19,245 bases of DNA from an uncultured Treponema sp. (lineage in GTDB: Bacteria > Spirochaetota > Spirochaetia > Treponematales > Treponemataceae): the NCBI GenBank assembly GCA_937894335.1, contig CALCRU010000058.1, forward strand, positions 1-19,245. Reading direction: 5' to 3'. Numbering within the stretch: the first letter of the stretch is position 1; each line of letters starts with the position of its first letter. The translations under genes and the position numbers were made by a program. This document shows, in pieces, positions 7,431 to 15,183 of this stretch. Under the pieces are notes generated by a model. It was not told where the DNA came from and ran no database searches. It saw only the letters and a list, made by a program, of their open reading frames with translations.

Positions 7431-7467
7431 AAAAAAAGGGGCCTTCAGACAGAAGGTCCCTTTTTCT
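7431..7467. terminator. Bidirectional rho-independent terminator
   Basis: GGGGCCTTC (7438-7446) pairs with GAAGGTCCC (7452-7460), with one G-U pair, around the loop AGACA. A T-run follows on the plus strand and seven A residues precede it. It ends the plus-strand isomerase transcript and, read on the other strand, the transporter transcript ending at 7486. Confidence 0.9.
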
Positions 7468-7485
7468 TAGGATTTAAATTGCGTC

Positions 7486-8886
7486 TTACAGAATTCCAAT
7501 TCCTGTAAGAAGAATAATTAGCAGAAGGACGGGAGCGACAAATTTTATCATGATGATGTACAAAGTCTTTCTTCCAAACTTTTCTCCGTTCAGGGTAATT
7601 TCGTCAATTGTTGTCTTAGGCTTTGCAACCCAGCCTATGAGAATGCAGGTAAGAAGACCTACAATAGGCATAAGGATGTTGTTGCTTGCGTAGTCAAGTA
7701 TGTCCAAAATCTGTGCAACGCTTCCGTTAGGCAACTTAAGTTCAAAGTAGAATTTATTGTAGCCCAGGCATACTATTACCGAAATGACAATGGTTGTAAG
7801 TGCCATGATCACAGTAGACTTTTTTCTGCTCCACTTGAATTTGTCCATCATGCTAGAGGTAATTGCTTCAAGAATGGAAACAGCAGAAGTAAGGGCCGCA
7901 AACAGAACCATTACAAAGAAAATCAGTCCGATGAATTCTCCAAATGCGCCAAGAGAATTAAAAATCTTTGGTAGCGTAATGAACATAAGTCCGGGGCCAG
8001 CAGACATTCCTTCTTTTCCCGAAAAGGCAAATACTGCCGGAATAATCATCATTCCTGCAAGAAAGGCAATTCCCGTATCAAAGATTTCAATCTGATTTAC
8101 CGACTTTCCAAGGTTAACGCTCTTCTTCATGTAGGAACCGTATGCAACCATAATTCCCATTGCAATAGAAAGTGAATAGAAAAGCTGACCCATTGCATCA
8201 AGACAGACTGTTAGAAATCCCCTTAGGGTAAGACCCTTAAAACTGGGAATAAAATAAATTGCCGCACCCTGAAGACCTGTTCTGGTAATTCCCGTGGTCT
8301 CATCAGTGTGAGAAATGAAAAGTGAGTAAATGGCAAGGAAGAGTACGATTATTACAAGAATTGGCATGAGGATTTTTGAATACTTTTCTATGCCGTGCTC
8401 AACGCCCTTGTAAACAATTACAAAGCAAAGGGCCGCAAAAAGGACTGTATAAAAAATCGGCTGCCACTGTGAACTTATGAATCCAGAAAAATAACCGTCT
8501 TCAACGGCAACCTGTCCTTGGAAGGCAAGGTAAGAAAATGCGTATTTTAAAACCCAGCCACCTATAACGCAGTAGTAAGGATAGATTATAAAGGGAACCA
8601 CGAATGCAAAAATGCCTAAGAATCCCCACTTGGGATTAATGTGCTTGTAAGCCGTAAGAGGGCTTTCCTGAGTCTTTCGTCCTATTGCAATTTCGGTAAT
8701 GAGAAGTGTAAATCCAAATGTAAGGGCAAGAATAAGGTAGACCAAAAGAAAAAGTCCGCCGCCGTCTTTTGCCGCCAGATAGGGGAAGCGCCAAATGTTT
8801 CCCAAACCAACAGCACTTCCTGCCGCTGCTAAAACGAATCCCAAAGAACCTGTAAAAGAGTTTCTCTGCTTTGCTTGAGTTTCCAT
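7486..8886 (-). CDS. Sodium-dependent transporter, NSS/SNF family
   Basis: A 466-residue polytopic inner-membrane protein of the neurotransmitter:sodium symporter family, which takes up amino acids or related compounds driven by Na+. The TM1 signature with the unwound GNIWRFP (residues 29-35) preceded by AAGSAVGLG is diagnostic. The length and the number of hydrophobic segments (about eleven) fit bacterial members such as Tyt1 and MhsT. The C-terminus is short and hydrophobic. The ligand cannot be deduced from sequence alone. AGGTGG lies four bases before the ATG, supporting this start. The gene stands alone and diverges from the ABC/Feo operon. Confidence 0.93.
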   Translation of the reverse strand: METQAKQRNSFTGSLGFVLAAAGSAVGLGNIWRFPYLAAKDGGGLFLLVYLILALTFGFTLLITEIAIGRKTQESPLTAYKHINPKWGFLGIFAFVVPFIIYPYYCVIGGWVLKYAFSYLAFQGQVAVEDGYFSGFISSQWQPIFYTVLFAALCFVIVYKGVEHGIEKYSKILMPILVIIVLFLAIYSLFISHTDETTGITRTGLQGAAIYFIPSFKGLTLRGFLTVCLDAMGQLFYSLSIAMGIMVAYGSYMKKSVNLGKSVNQIEIFDTGIAFLAGMMIIPAVFAFSGKEGMSAGPGLMFITLPKIFNSLGAFGEFIGLIFFVMVLFAALTSAVSILEAITSSMMDKFKWSRKKSTVIMALTTIVISVIVCLGYNKFYFELKLPNGSVAQILDILDYASNNILMPIVGLLTCILIGWVAKPKTTIDEITLNGEKFGRKTLYIIMIKFVAPVLLLIILLTGIGIL

Positions 8887-8914
8887 AAACCACCTCTATT
8901 TTTTTTGTACCAAA

Positions 8915-8943
8915 ACTATAGCATAAAAAAATCTTAGAATCTA
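8915..8943 (-). promoter_or_regulatory. Extended -10 promoter of the NSS transporter
   Basis: On the minus strand TGCTATAGT is an extended -10 (TATAGT at 8920-8915). TAGATT at 8943-8938 is a weak -35 at 17 bases. The predicted 5' leader is about 20-25 bases and includes the AGGTGG ribosome-binding site. Confidence 0.5.
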
Positions 8944-8945
8944 TC

Positions 8946-8974
8946 TTGACAAGGGTAAGGGGGTTCTGTAATAT
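8946..8974 (+). promoter_or_regulatory. Near-consensus sigma-70 promoter of the ABC/Feo operon
   Basis: TTGACA (8946-8951, six of six) and TAATAT (8969-8974) are separated by exactly 17 bases. The predicted transcription start is near 8981, at the first base of the palindrome. A promoter this strong usually needs tight repression. Confidence 0.85.
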
Positions 8975-8980
8975 CTTCTA

Positions 8981-8996
8981 GTTAGCATATGCTAAC
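8981..8996. promoter_or_regulatory. Perfect 16-bp palindrome, candidate metal-repressor operator
   Basis: GTTAGCATATGCTAAC equals its own reverse complement over all 16 bases. It starts at the predicted +1 of the strong promoter just upstream, where a bound dimer would block transcription. The TTAG...CTAA half-sites resemble those of DtxR/IdeR-family Fe/Mn repressors, and the operon downstream encodes metal transport, so a DtxR-type regulator is the first candidate. The regulator gene itself is not in the window. Confidence 0.75.
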
Positions 8997-9009
8997 ATTT
9001 GGAGCATTT

Positions 9010-10770
9010 ATGTCATCACAAAAAAAAGGTCTTGTCGCCTGGATAATGGAATTTGCAGGCGAGAAAAAAAGTCAGTATTTTGTAAGCGTTCTGTTTGCAA
9101 TATGCAGTGTAGTGTGTGCCATGGCACCTTACTTCATGATTGTAAAAATCGTAAGGCAGCTAATGGATGGTGTTCGCGACTGGAATATCTATCTTCCTGA
9201 GTGCGGTTTGGTCGCCCTCTTCTGGCTGGGGAATGTGCTCTTTCATGCAGTCTCCACTTCAATTAGCCATGTTGCTACATTCAATCTTCTGGGTAACATC
9301 CGAAAAAAAATGTGCGACAAGCTTACCCGTGTTCCCCTTGGAACAGTTCTAGACATGCCTTCTGGTTCGCTAAAAAGCATTATGGTGGAACGGGTAGACA
9401 GCATGGAAACAACTCTTGCCCACATTGTTCCCGAATATACTTCTAACATTCTGCTTTCCATTGCTCTGGTGGTTTACCTTTTTGTTATGGATTGGCGTCT
9501 TGCACTTGCCTGTCTTGCAGTTCTTCCCATCGGACTGATTGCCCTGTGCTTTATGTTTAAGGACAGCCCTGCAAGATTTCAGAATGCGCTTGACAAGACA
9601 AAGGCTTTAAACGATACCGCAGTTGAATACATTAACGGAATTGAAGTAATAAAGGCTTTTGGAAAGTCAAAGTCTTCCTACGAGCGTTTTGTGGTTGCTG
9701 CAAAGGAAGGTTCCGACTGCTATGTTGAATGGATGAGGAGCTGCATCTGGGCTCATGCCGTTGCAACCGTGGTAACTCCTTCTCTTTTGCTTTCGCTTCT
9801 TCCCATTGGAGGAGTAATGTTCTTTAAGGGACTTATAGACGCTCCTCTTTTCATTACCGTAATCATTCTTGCGGTGTGTGCCATTCAGCCCTTCCTAATT
9901 GCCTTTACCTACCATGACGACATTGCAAAGGCTGGTGCAATTTTTGGTGAAGTAGGTTCAATTATGGACTTGCCTGAACTGGTTAGACCAAGTGTGAGTT
10001 CCTCTACTCCTTCTGACGATTCAATCGAACTTAAGGATGTCCGATTCAGTTACCATAAGGGCATTGAAGGTGAAGAAAAAAAGGAAATACTTCACGGAAT
10101 AAGCATGAGTCTTCCAAAGGGTTCCTACACTGCATTTGTAGGTCCAAGTGGTAGCGGAAAGTCTACCATTGCACGCCTTATTGCTTCCTTGTGGGATGTG
10201 GACTCGGGCAGCATAGAAATTGGCGGCGTAAACATAAAGGACATGCCTCTTGAAGAATATAACAGCAGGGTTGCCTATGTTTCTCAGGACAACTTCTTGT
10301 TCGACATGAGTGTAAGAGACAACATTCGTCTGGGGCGTGAAGGTGCCACTGATGCGGAAGTTGAAGAAGTTGCAAAGAAGTCCGGTTGTTACGATTTTAT
10401 AATGTCTCTTGAAAACGGATTTGATACAATCGTTGGCGGAAGCGGAGCGCACTTGAGCGGAGGAGAAAGGCAGCGCATTGCCATTGCCCGTGCCATGATG
10501 AAGGACGCTCCCATCGTAATACTTGATGAGGCCACAGCCTACACTGATCCGGAAAACGAAGCCATAATACAAAACTCCGTGGCTCAGCTTGTAAAGGGTA
10601 AGACGCTTATAGTTATTGCCCACAGACTTTCTACGGTAAAGGATGCCGACTGTCTTTATGTAATCAGAAATGGTCAAATAGACAGTAGCGGAACTCACGA
10701 AGAACTTCTTGCCATGAACGGTCTTTATAAGGATATGTGGGAAGCCCACATCAGTGCAAAGGATGAATAA
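9010..10770 (+). CDS. ABC transporter half-molecule (permease + ATPase), YbtP/Q-IrtA/B-like, first subunit
   Basis: Has 586 residues from the ATG at 9010, with TTGGAG just upstream; the in-frame ATG at 8989 lies inside the operator palindrome and has no ribosome-binding site. The N-terminal ~330 residues are a six-helix type IV (exporter-fold) transmembrane domain with the coupling-helix pattern NDTAVEYINGIEVIKAFG. The ATPase domain has Walker A GPSGSGKST (378-386), signature LSGGERQR (482-489), Walker B IVILDEAT (D506, catalytic E507) and switch H538. The D-loop reads TAYTDPENE; the DPENE form is typical of the YbtPQ/IrtAB group, where exporter-fold half-transporters import ferric siderophores. 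The second half-transporter follows 17 bases downstream and the pair presumably forms a heterodimer. The Feo genes in the same operon support an iron or other metal role; the ligand is not known. Confidence 0.88.
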   Translation: MSSQKKGLVAWIMEFAGEKKSQYFVSVLFAICSVVCAMAPYFMIVKIVRQLMDGVRDWNIYLPECGLVALFWLGNVLFHAVSTSISHVATFNLLGNIRKKMCDKLTRVPLGTVLDMPSGSLKSIMVERVDSMETTLAHIVPEYTSNILLSIALVVYLFVMDWRLALACLAVLPIGLIALCFMFKDSPARFQNALDKTKALNDTAVEYINGIEVIKAFGKSKSSYERFVVAAKEGSDCYVEWMRSCIWAHAVATVVTPSLLLSLLPIGGVMFFKGLIDAPLFITVIILAVCAIQPFLIAFTYHDDIAKAGAIFGEVGSIMDLPELVRPSVSSSTPSDDSIELKDVRFSYHKGIEGEEKKEILHGISMSLPKGSYTAFVGPSGSGKSTIARLIASLWDVDSGSIEIGGVNIKDMPLEEYNSRVAYVSQDNFLFDMSVRDNIRLGREGATDAEVEEVAKKSGCYDFIMSLENGFDTIVGGSGAHLSGGERQRIAIARAMMKDAPIVILDEATAYTDPENEAIIQNSVAQLVKGKTLIVIAHRLSTVKDADCLYVIRNGQIDSSGTHEELLAMNGLYKDMWEAHISAKDE

Positions 10771-10787
10771 AAAGAAGGGATAAAAGT

Positions 10788-12560
10788 ATGTTTGAAACAT
10801 TGATAAAATTCTTTAAATTCTGTGACACCGAAAACCGCAAAAAGTTTTACGGTTCAATTATTGTAGGCATATTCAACTCGCTCTTTATGGCGCTTAGAAT
10901 TGGTGCCGTTGCAGTCATGCTCAGGGGTGTCATTGCAAAAGCGGTAGACGGCGTACCCTTCGAAATGCAAACAGTTTGGATGTCCTTTGCCATCATGTGT
11001 GTAAGTGTTATTGGCGGAATAATTACCCGAAAAATTACTGCAATGTGGCAGTGCGAGGGTGGTTACCGAACATGTGCAAAAAAGCGCATAGAAATTGCGG
11101 AACATCTTCGCTATCTTCCCATGGGATACTTTAACGAAAACAGTCTTGGAGAAATTACTTCCGTTACGACAAACACAATGGAAGGCGTAGGAGATGTTGC
11201 CACCCGTGCTGTCATGATGGTCTTTCAGGGGCTTTTGGATACCGCACTGATTATAGTAATGCTCTTTTTCTTTGACTGGCGCATTGCCCTTGTGGGACTA
11301 GGCGGATTTGCCTTGTTTGAATTTGTAAACCTCTTTATGCGTTTTGCTGTAAAAAATGTTTCTGCTCAGAAAATTCGTGACGATGCTGCTGAAATTGGAA
11401 AAGTTCTTGAATACATTCAGGGAATTGCAGAAGTAAAGGCTTACAATCTTGCAGGCAAAAGAAGCAGAGAATTAAACGAAGTAATAGACAGAAGAAAAAA
11501 GACTTTGATTAAAATGGAAATGAGGTGCATTCCCGTTTCCAACATACAGTCTCTGGTAGCAAAGCTAAGTGGAGTTGCTATAATGCTTGCCAGCATAAGT
11601 TTTTATCTTTCTGGAACCATGAGCCTTGCAGACTGTTCCACAATGTTGGTATGTTCCTTCATGCTGTTTAATGCACTGGAGGCCGGAGGAAATTATTCTG
11701 CGCTACTCAGAACAATAGATATTGGTGTTTCAAAGGCAAACGCAATTCTTTCTCTGCCGACTATGGATATTGAAGGCAAGGACATTCCTTCACTCTCCGC
11801 CGAAAAGACAGATATAGAAACAAAGACGATTGACTTTGCATACGATTCATCTTCAGCCAATCCAAGAAAAATAATAGACGGAGTTTCGCTTTCCATTCCT
11901 GCAAAAAGTACTGTTGCCATTGTAGGACCTAGCGGTGGCGGTAAGACAACTTTATGCCATCTTCTGGCACGCTTCTGGGATGTTGACAGCGGAGAAGTTA
12001 ATCTTTCTGGCCGGAATGTAAAGGACTACAGCATGGATTCCCTTATGCAGAACTACAGTTTTGTATTCCAGAATGTTTACCTCTTCCACGACACCATTGC
12101 AAACAACATCCGCTTTGGCGAACCAAATGCTCCCATGGAAAAAGTTATTGAGGCTGCAAAAAAAGCATGCTGCCACGACTTTATTTCTGCACTGCCCAAC
12201 GGATACGACACCGTTATTGGAGAAGGCGGTTCCAGTTTAAGTGGCGGAGAAAGACAGCGCATTTCCATTGCAAGGGCAATTATGAAGGATTCCCCAATAA
12301 TTATTCTGGACGAGGCCACTGCAAATGTTGATCCCGAAAACGAAAGGGACCTTATGCATGCTGTGGAAGAACTGACGAGAGAAAAAACCGTCATCATGAT
12401 TGCTCACAGGCTTAAGACAGTTCGCAATGCAGATAAAATTATTGTGCTTGATAAGGGAAAAATAGTGGAGCAGGGTAAGCATGAAGAACTTGTTTCTAAC
12501 GGTGGAATTTATGCTCGCTTCATTGACTCAAGAAAGCGGGCGGTAAGCTGGAAGTTGTAG
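10788..12560 (+). CDS. ABC transporter half-molecule (permease + ATPase), YbtP/Q-IrtA/B-like, second subunit
   Basis: Has 590 residues, preceded by the AAGAAGGGA ribosome-binding site. It has the same architecture as its neighbour: a six-helix transmembrane domain with AAEIGKVLEYIQGIAEVKAYN, then an ATPase with Walker A GPSGGGKTT (380-388), signature LSGGERQR (S485), Walker B IIILDEAT (D508, E509), D-loop TANVDPENE and switch H540. Both subunits keep the catalytic Glu and the His, so both ATP sites of the heterodimer look competent. Partnering is inferred from adjacency and from how this family is organised. The next gene starts one base after its stop codon, showing tight cotranscription. 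Confidence 0.88.
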   Translation: MFETLIKFFKFCDTENRKKFYGSIIVGIFNSLFMALRIGAVAVMLRGVIAKAVDGVPFEMQTVWMSFAIMCVSVIGGIITRKITAMWQCEGGYRTCAKKRIEIAEHLRYLPMGYFNENSLGEITSVTTNTMEGVGDVATRAVMMVFQGLLDTALIIVMLFFFDWRIALVGLGGFALFEFVNLFMRFAVKNVSAQKIRDDAAEIGKVLEYIQGIAEVKAYNLAGKRSRELNEVIDRRKKTLIKMEMRCIPVSNIQSLVAKLSGVAIMLASISFYLSGTMSLADCSTMLVCSFMLFNALEAGGNYSALLRTIDIGVSKANAILSLPTMDIEGKDIPSLSAEKTDIETKTIDFAYDSSSANPRKIIDGVSLSIPAKSTVAIVGPSGGGKTTLCHLLARFWDVDSGEVNLSGRNVKDYSMDSLMQNYSFVFQNVYLFHDTIANNIRFGEPNAPMEKVIEAAKKACCHDFISALPNGYDTVIGEGGSSLSGGERQRISIARAIMKDSPIIILDEATANVDPENERDLMHAVEELTREKTVIMIAHRLKTVRNADKIIVLDKGKIVEQGKHEELVSNGGIYARFIDSRKRAVSWKL

Positions 12561-12561
12561 C

Positions 12562-12921
12562 ATGTGGTGGACTTTCTTACTTGCTCTTATTCCAGTTGCT
12601 CTTGCTGTTTTTATAACGGTAAGAAAAATCCGCAAAGGTTCTTCTTGCTGTGGCGAACGGGAAGAGGCTGCAAAAAAAATTCGGGTGAGGGATAAAGATA
12701 AATCGCATTACCCTTACAGTTACAAACTGACTGTAGATGGAATGCACTGTTCCAACTGTGTAAGGAATGTGGAAAACTCCCTTAACGCTTTGGACGGTTT
12801 GTGGGCGACTGCATCTTTGGAAAAGAAAGAAGTGACTGTTCTTTCAAAAAAAGAAATGGACTCTCACGAACTTGAACGGATTGTTGGGCAGGCGGGATAC
12901 ACGGTTCTGTCCTGCACATAA
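12562..12921 (+). CDS. Membrane-anchored HMA (heavy-metal-associated) domain protein
   Basis: A 119-residue protein whose ATG lies one base past the stop of the upstream ABC gene; translation probably depends on coupling, as no ribosome-binding site is evident. Residues 4-20 form one hydrophobic helix, followed by basic residues and a CC pair (C29, C30), a layout reminiscent of FeoB-associated Cys-rich membrane proteins. Residues 53-119 are a ferredoxin-fold HMA domain with the metal-binding loop GMHCSNC (C63, C66), and the pattern SLEKKEVTVL and GYTVLSC is typical. HMA domains usually bind Cu(I) or related soft metals. Here it would sit at the inner face of the membrane next to metal transporters, as a chaperone or sensor. 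The combination with an ABC pair and Feo genes is unusual. Confidence 0.85.
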   Translation: MWWTFLLALIPVALAVFITVRKIRKGSSCCGEREEAAKKIRVRDKDKSHYPYSYKLTVDGMHCSNCVRNVENSLNALDGLWATASLEKKEVTVLSKKEMDSHELERIVGQAGYTVLSCT

Positions 12922-12931
12922 AGGAGAAAAT

Positions 12932-13153
12932 ATGAAAACACTTGTTGATTTGCAAAAAGACGACAGCGCAAAGATTCTGTCTGTAGACGGAGACTTGCGT
13001 TTTGTGAGCAGAATCACATCAATCGGTCTTACGCCGGGATGTGAGGTAACGGTTGTAAAAAATGAAAAGAGGCGTCCGCTTCTAGTTTACTCCAGAGACA
13101 CCATGATAGCTTTGAACAGAAACGAATGTAAAAACATTTTGATAGAGGAATAA
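12932..13153 (+). CDS. feoA: FeoA, ferrous iron transport accessory protein
   Basis: A 73-residue SH3-like FeoA-domain protein. The start at 12932 has AAGGAG six bases upstream; a longer frame from 12872 overlaps the HMA gene and has no such support. Family features are the L..L..G..A.I..V opening, SRITSIGLTPGCEVTVVKN in the middle and the terminal strand MIALNRNECKNILIEE. FeoA is a small cytoplasmic partner that interacts with or modulates FeoB. The feoB ATG follows two bases after the stop, so the two are translationally coupled. Confidence 0.92.
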   Translation: MKTLVDLQKDDSAKILSVDGDLRFVSRITSIGLTPGCEVTVVKNEKRRPLLVYSRDTMIALNRNECKNILIEE

Positions 13154-13155
13154 AG

Positions 13156-15183
13156 ATGAACGAAAAAAATGAAACTGTAATCGCTCTGCTTGGTCAGCCA
13201 AACAGTGGAAAGTCTACTGTGTTTAATGCCCTTACTGGACTTAAACAGCATGTGGGTAACTGGCCTGGAAAGACTGTAGAAAAAAAGGAAGGCTCGTTTG
13301 AATACAATGGAAAAAAGTATATGGTTGCCGACCTTCCTGGAACATACAGCCTTTCTGCAAACTCTGACGAGGAAATTATAACTCGCGACTACATTGCAAG
13401 CGGTAAGGCTGATGTGGTGTGTATTCTTGCAGACAGTTCCCAGTTGGAACGAAGTCTTTTTATGCTTGCAGATTATGCTGGAATAACGGTTCCTACATTT
13501 CTGCTTCTTAACATGAGCGATGTTGCATTGGAACAGGGAAAGAAAATAGATGCTGCCGCCATAGAAAAAAAACTTGGCATACCGGTAGTTCTGTTTTCAG
13601 CACAGGATAAGAAAAACTACAGTGCATTTTATTCTGCTCTGGAAGAAACTGTATCCAAAAAGTCAGTGCTTGATTCATCAGCATTGGAAAGCCGTTACGA
13701 AAAAATAGAAGCCTATAGGGAAATAAAGTCAATTGTTCCCGACGGAGTGATTCCCTGCTATTCTTCCGCATGGCTTAGTGCAAAATCTCTCGAAGGCGAT
13801 GCTCCTGTAATTGCAAAAATTAAGGTGGCCCTTGATGACGGCAAGAGGAGTCAGTTTGAAAGCATTCTTGAAAAAGTTGAAAGGGGAGTGCTTCTTACAG
13901 GAGAAAATAAATTTGCGTGGATAGATGAACTTTTAAGCGGTGCAGTTAGCGCTCAAAAGAAAAAGGTAAGCCTTGGAAAATTTGACCGCATGATTCTTCA
14001 TCCTGTATGGGGTAAGCCAGTTGTGGTTGTTACGATTCTTCTTGGACTTTTGGCTTCGTTCATTCCGGCTCTTCCCTTTATGGGAGTAGGTTCTGTAATA
14101 GGCGGACTTTCTGTTCCCCTTGCAAACGCTCTTACTTCCGCAGGATGTCCTGCATTTGTAACTTCTCTTTTAAGTGATGTCGTAATCCGTTCCATCGGAT
14201 TCATTCTTCAAATGCTGGGATTCGTATTTGGCGTTACGCTGGTGTTTGGTCTTTTGGAAGAAATAGGAGTAATGGCTCGCATTTCTTATGTCTTTGACAA
14301 TACCATGGCAAAACTTGGACTTCAGGGTAAGTCTGTAATGCCTTTCCTTGTAAGTTTTGGTTGTACTATGGGTGGTGCTGCAGGTACCCGAGTTATTGAT
14401 AACTGGGGACAAAAAGTTCTTACCATAGCACTGGCCTGGGCTGTTCCCTGTGGTGCTGCTTGGTCTATTGTTCCCATGCTGTCTACCGTATTCTTTGGTG
14501 CTTGGGCTCCTGTAATAATCATCGCAATTCTTTTGGTGATGATTCTTCACATGTGGCTTACCGCAAAAGTGTTTGGAGGAAAACTTGTAAAAAAGGAAGA
14601 CCGTTACGGAATGATTATGGAACTTCCTCCCTACCACAAGCCAAAGTGGGGTGCGCTCTTCCGCTATGTTTTGGGAAGGACAAAAGACACTTTCTTCCGC
14701 GTGCTTAAAGTTGTGCTTCTTGTTGCAGTGGTGTTCTGGCTTCTTTCATTCTCTTCTACGGGACTGATGGAAAATTCAATTCTGTACAAAGTGGGAACTG
14801 TAATTGAACCTTTTACAAAACTCTTTGGAATGAGTTGGCAACTGTTCATGGCCTTTATTGCCTCCTGTGTTGGAAAGGAAGGTGCAATCGGCGTGCTGGG
14901 AACAATTTTCTCTGGAAGTGGTTCTTCAATTGGCATGGCAACTGTAATGGGAGAAGCCTCTATTGCAAATGTTAATGAACTTCTTCTTGCAAATGTTTCT
15001 AAGCCTGAAGCCCTTGCGTTTATTTTTGCAATTACATTTAACATGCCCTGCATTGTTGCTCTTGCCGCAACCTATCAGGAAACTCATTCTGCAAAGTGGA
15101 CGGCGATAATTGCAGTTTACTACACTGTTCTGTCTCTGGTTCTTGCAGGAATCGCCTATCACATAGGACTGTTGATTTGGTAA
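13156..15183 (+). CDS. feoB: FeoB-family GTP-dependent metal transporter, divergent subgroup
   Basis: A 675-residue protein, somewhat short for FeoB. The N-terminal G domain has G1 GQPNSGKS (13-20), the FeoB-specific QHVGNWPGKTVEKKEG, G3 DLPG (59-62) and G4 NMSD (119-122). A helical region follows, then a polytopic membrane domain from about residue 290. Canonical FeoB carries a GCNVPAxxxTR gate motif and a PFxSCxARLP motif. Here the corresponding places read GCTMGGAAGTR (402-412) and AWAVPCGAAW, which keep the two Cys but lose the Pro after the first. The later pattern CVGKEGAIGVLGT replaces the usual xxAKExVVGTLxx. It is clearly of the FeoB fold and linked to feoA, but gate chemistry and possibly metal choice may differ from Fe(II). 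AGAGGA before the feoA stop serves as its ribosome-binding site. Confidence 0.9.
   Translation: MNEKNETVIALLGQPNSGKSTVFNALTGLKQHVGNWPGKTVEKKEGSFEYNGKKYMVADLPGTYSLSANSDEEIITRDYIASGKADVVCILADSSQLERSLFMLADYAGITVPTFLLLNMSDVALEQGKKIDAAAIEKKLGIPVVLFSAQDKKNYSAFYSALEETVSKKSVLDSSALESRYEKIEAYREIKSIVPDGVIPCYSSAWLSAKSLEGDAPVIAKIKVALDDGKRSQFESILEKVERGVLLTGENKFAWIDELLSGAVSAQKKKVSLGKFDRMILHPVWGKPVVVVTILLGLLASFIPALPFMGVGSVIGGLSVPLANALTSAGCPAFVTSLLSDVVIRSIGFILQMLGFVFGVTLVFGLLEEIGVMARISYVFDNTMAKLGLQGKSVMPFLVSFGCTMGGAAGTRVIDNWGQKVLTIALAWAVPCGAAWSIVPMLSTVFFGAWAPVIIIAILLVMILHMWLTAKVFGGKLVKKEDRYGMIMELPPYHKPKWGALFRYVLGRTKDTFFRVLKVVLLVAVVFWLLSFSSTGLMENSILYKVGTVIEPFTKLFGMSWQLFMAFIASCVGKEGAIGVLGTIFSGSGSSIGMATVMGEASIANVNELLLANVSKPEALAFIFAITFNMPCIVALAATYQETHSAKWTAIIAVYYTVLSLVLAGIAYHIGLLIW

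Noticed and set aside
8989..9009. Upstream ATG as start of the first ABC gene
   Set aside because: It sits inside the operator palindrome about eight bases from the predicted transcription start and has no ribosome-binding site; the ATG at 9010 has TTGGAG before it.
10021..10800. Open frame of 259 codons on the minus strand
   Set aside because: It lies wholly antisense to the ATPase domain of the first ABC gene, has low-complexity, domain-free sequence and no ribosome-binding site. The canonical ABC motifs on the other strand explain the stretch.
14170..14637. Open frame of 155 codons on the minus strand
   Set aside because: Antisense to the FeoB membrane domain. Its polar, His/Ser/Asn-rich composition is the usual shadow of hydrophobic codons.
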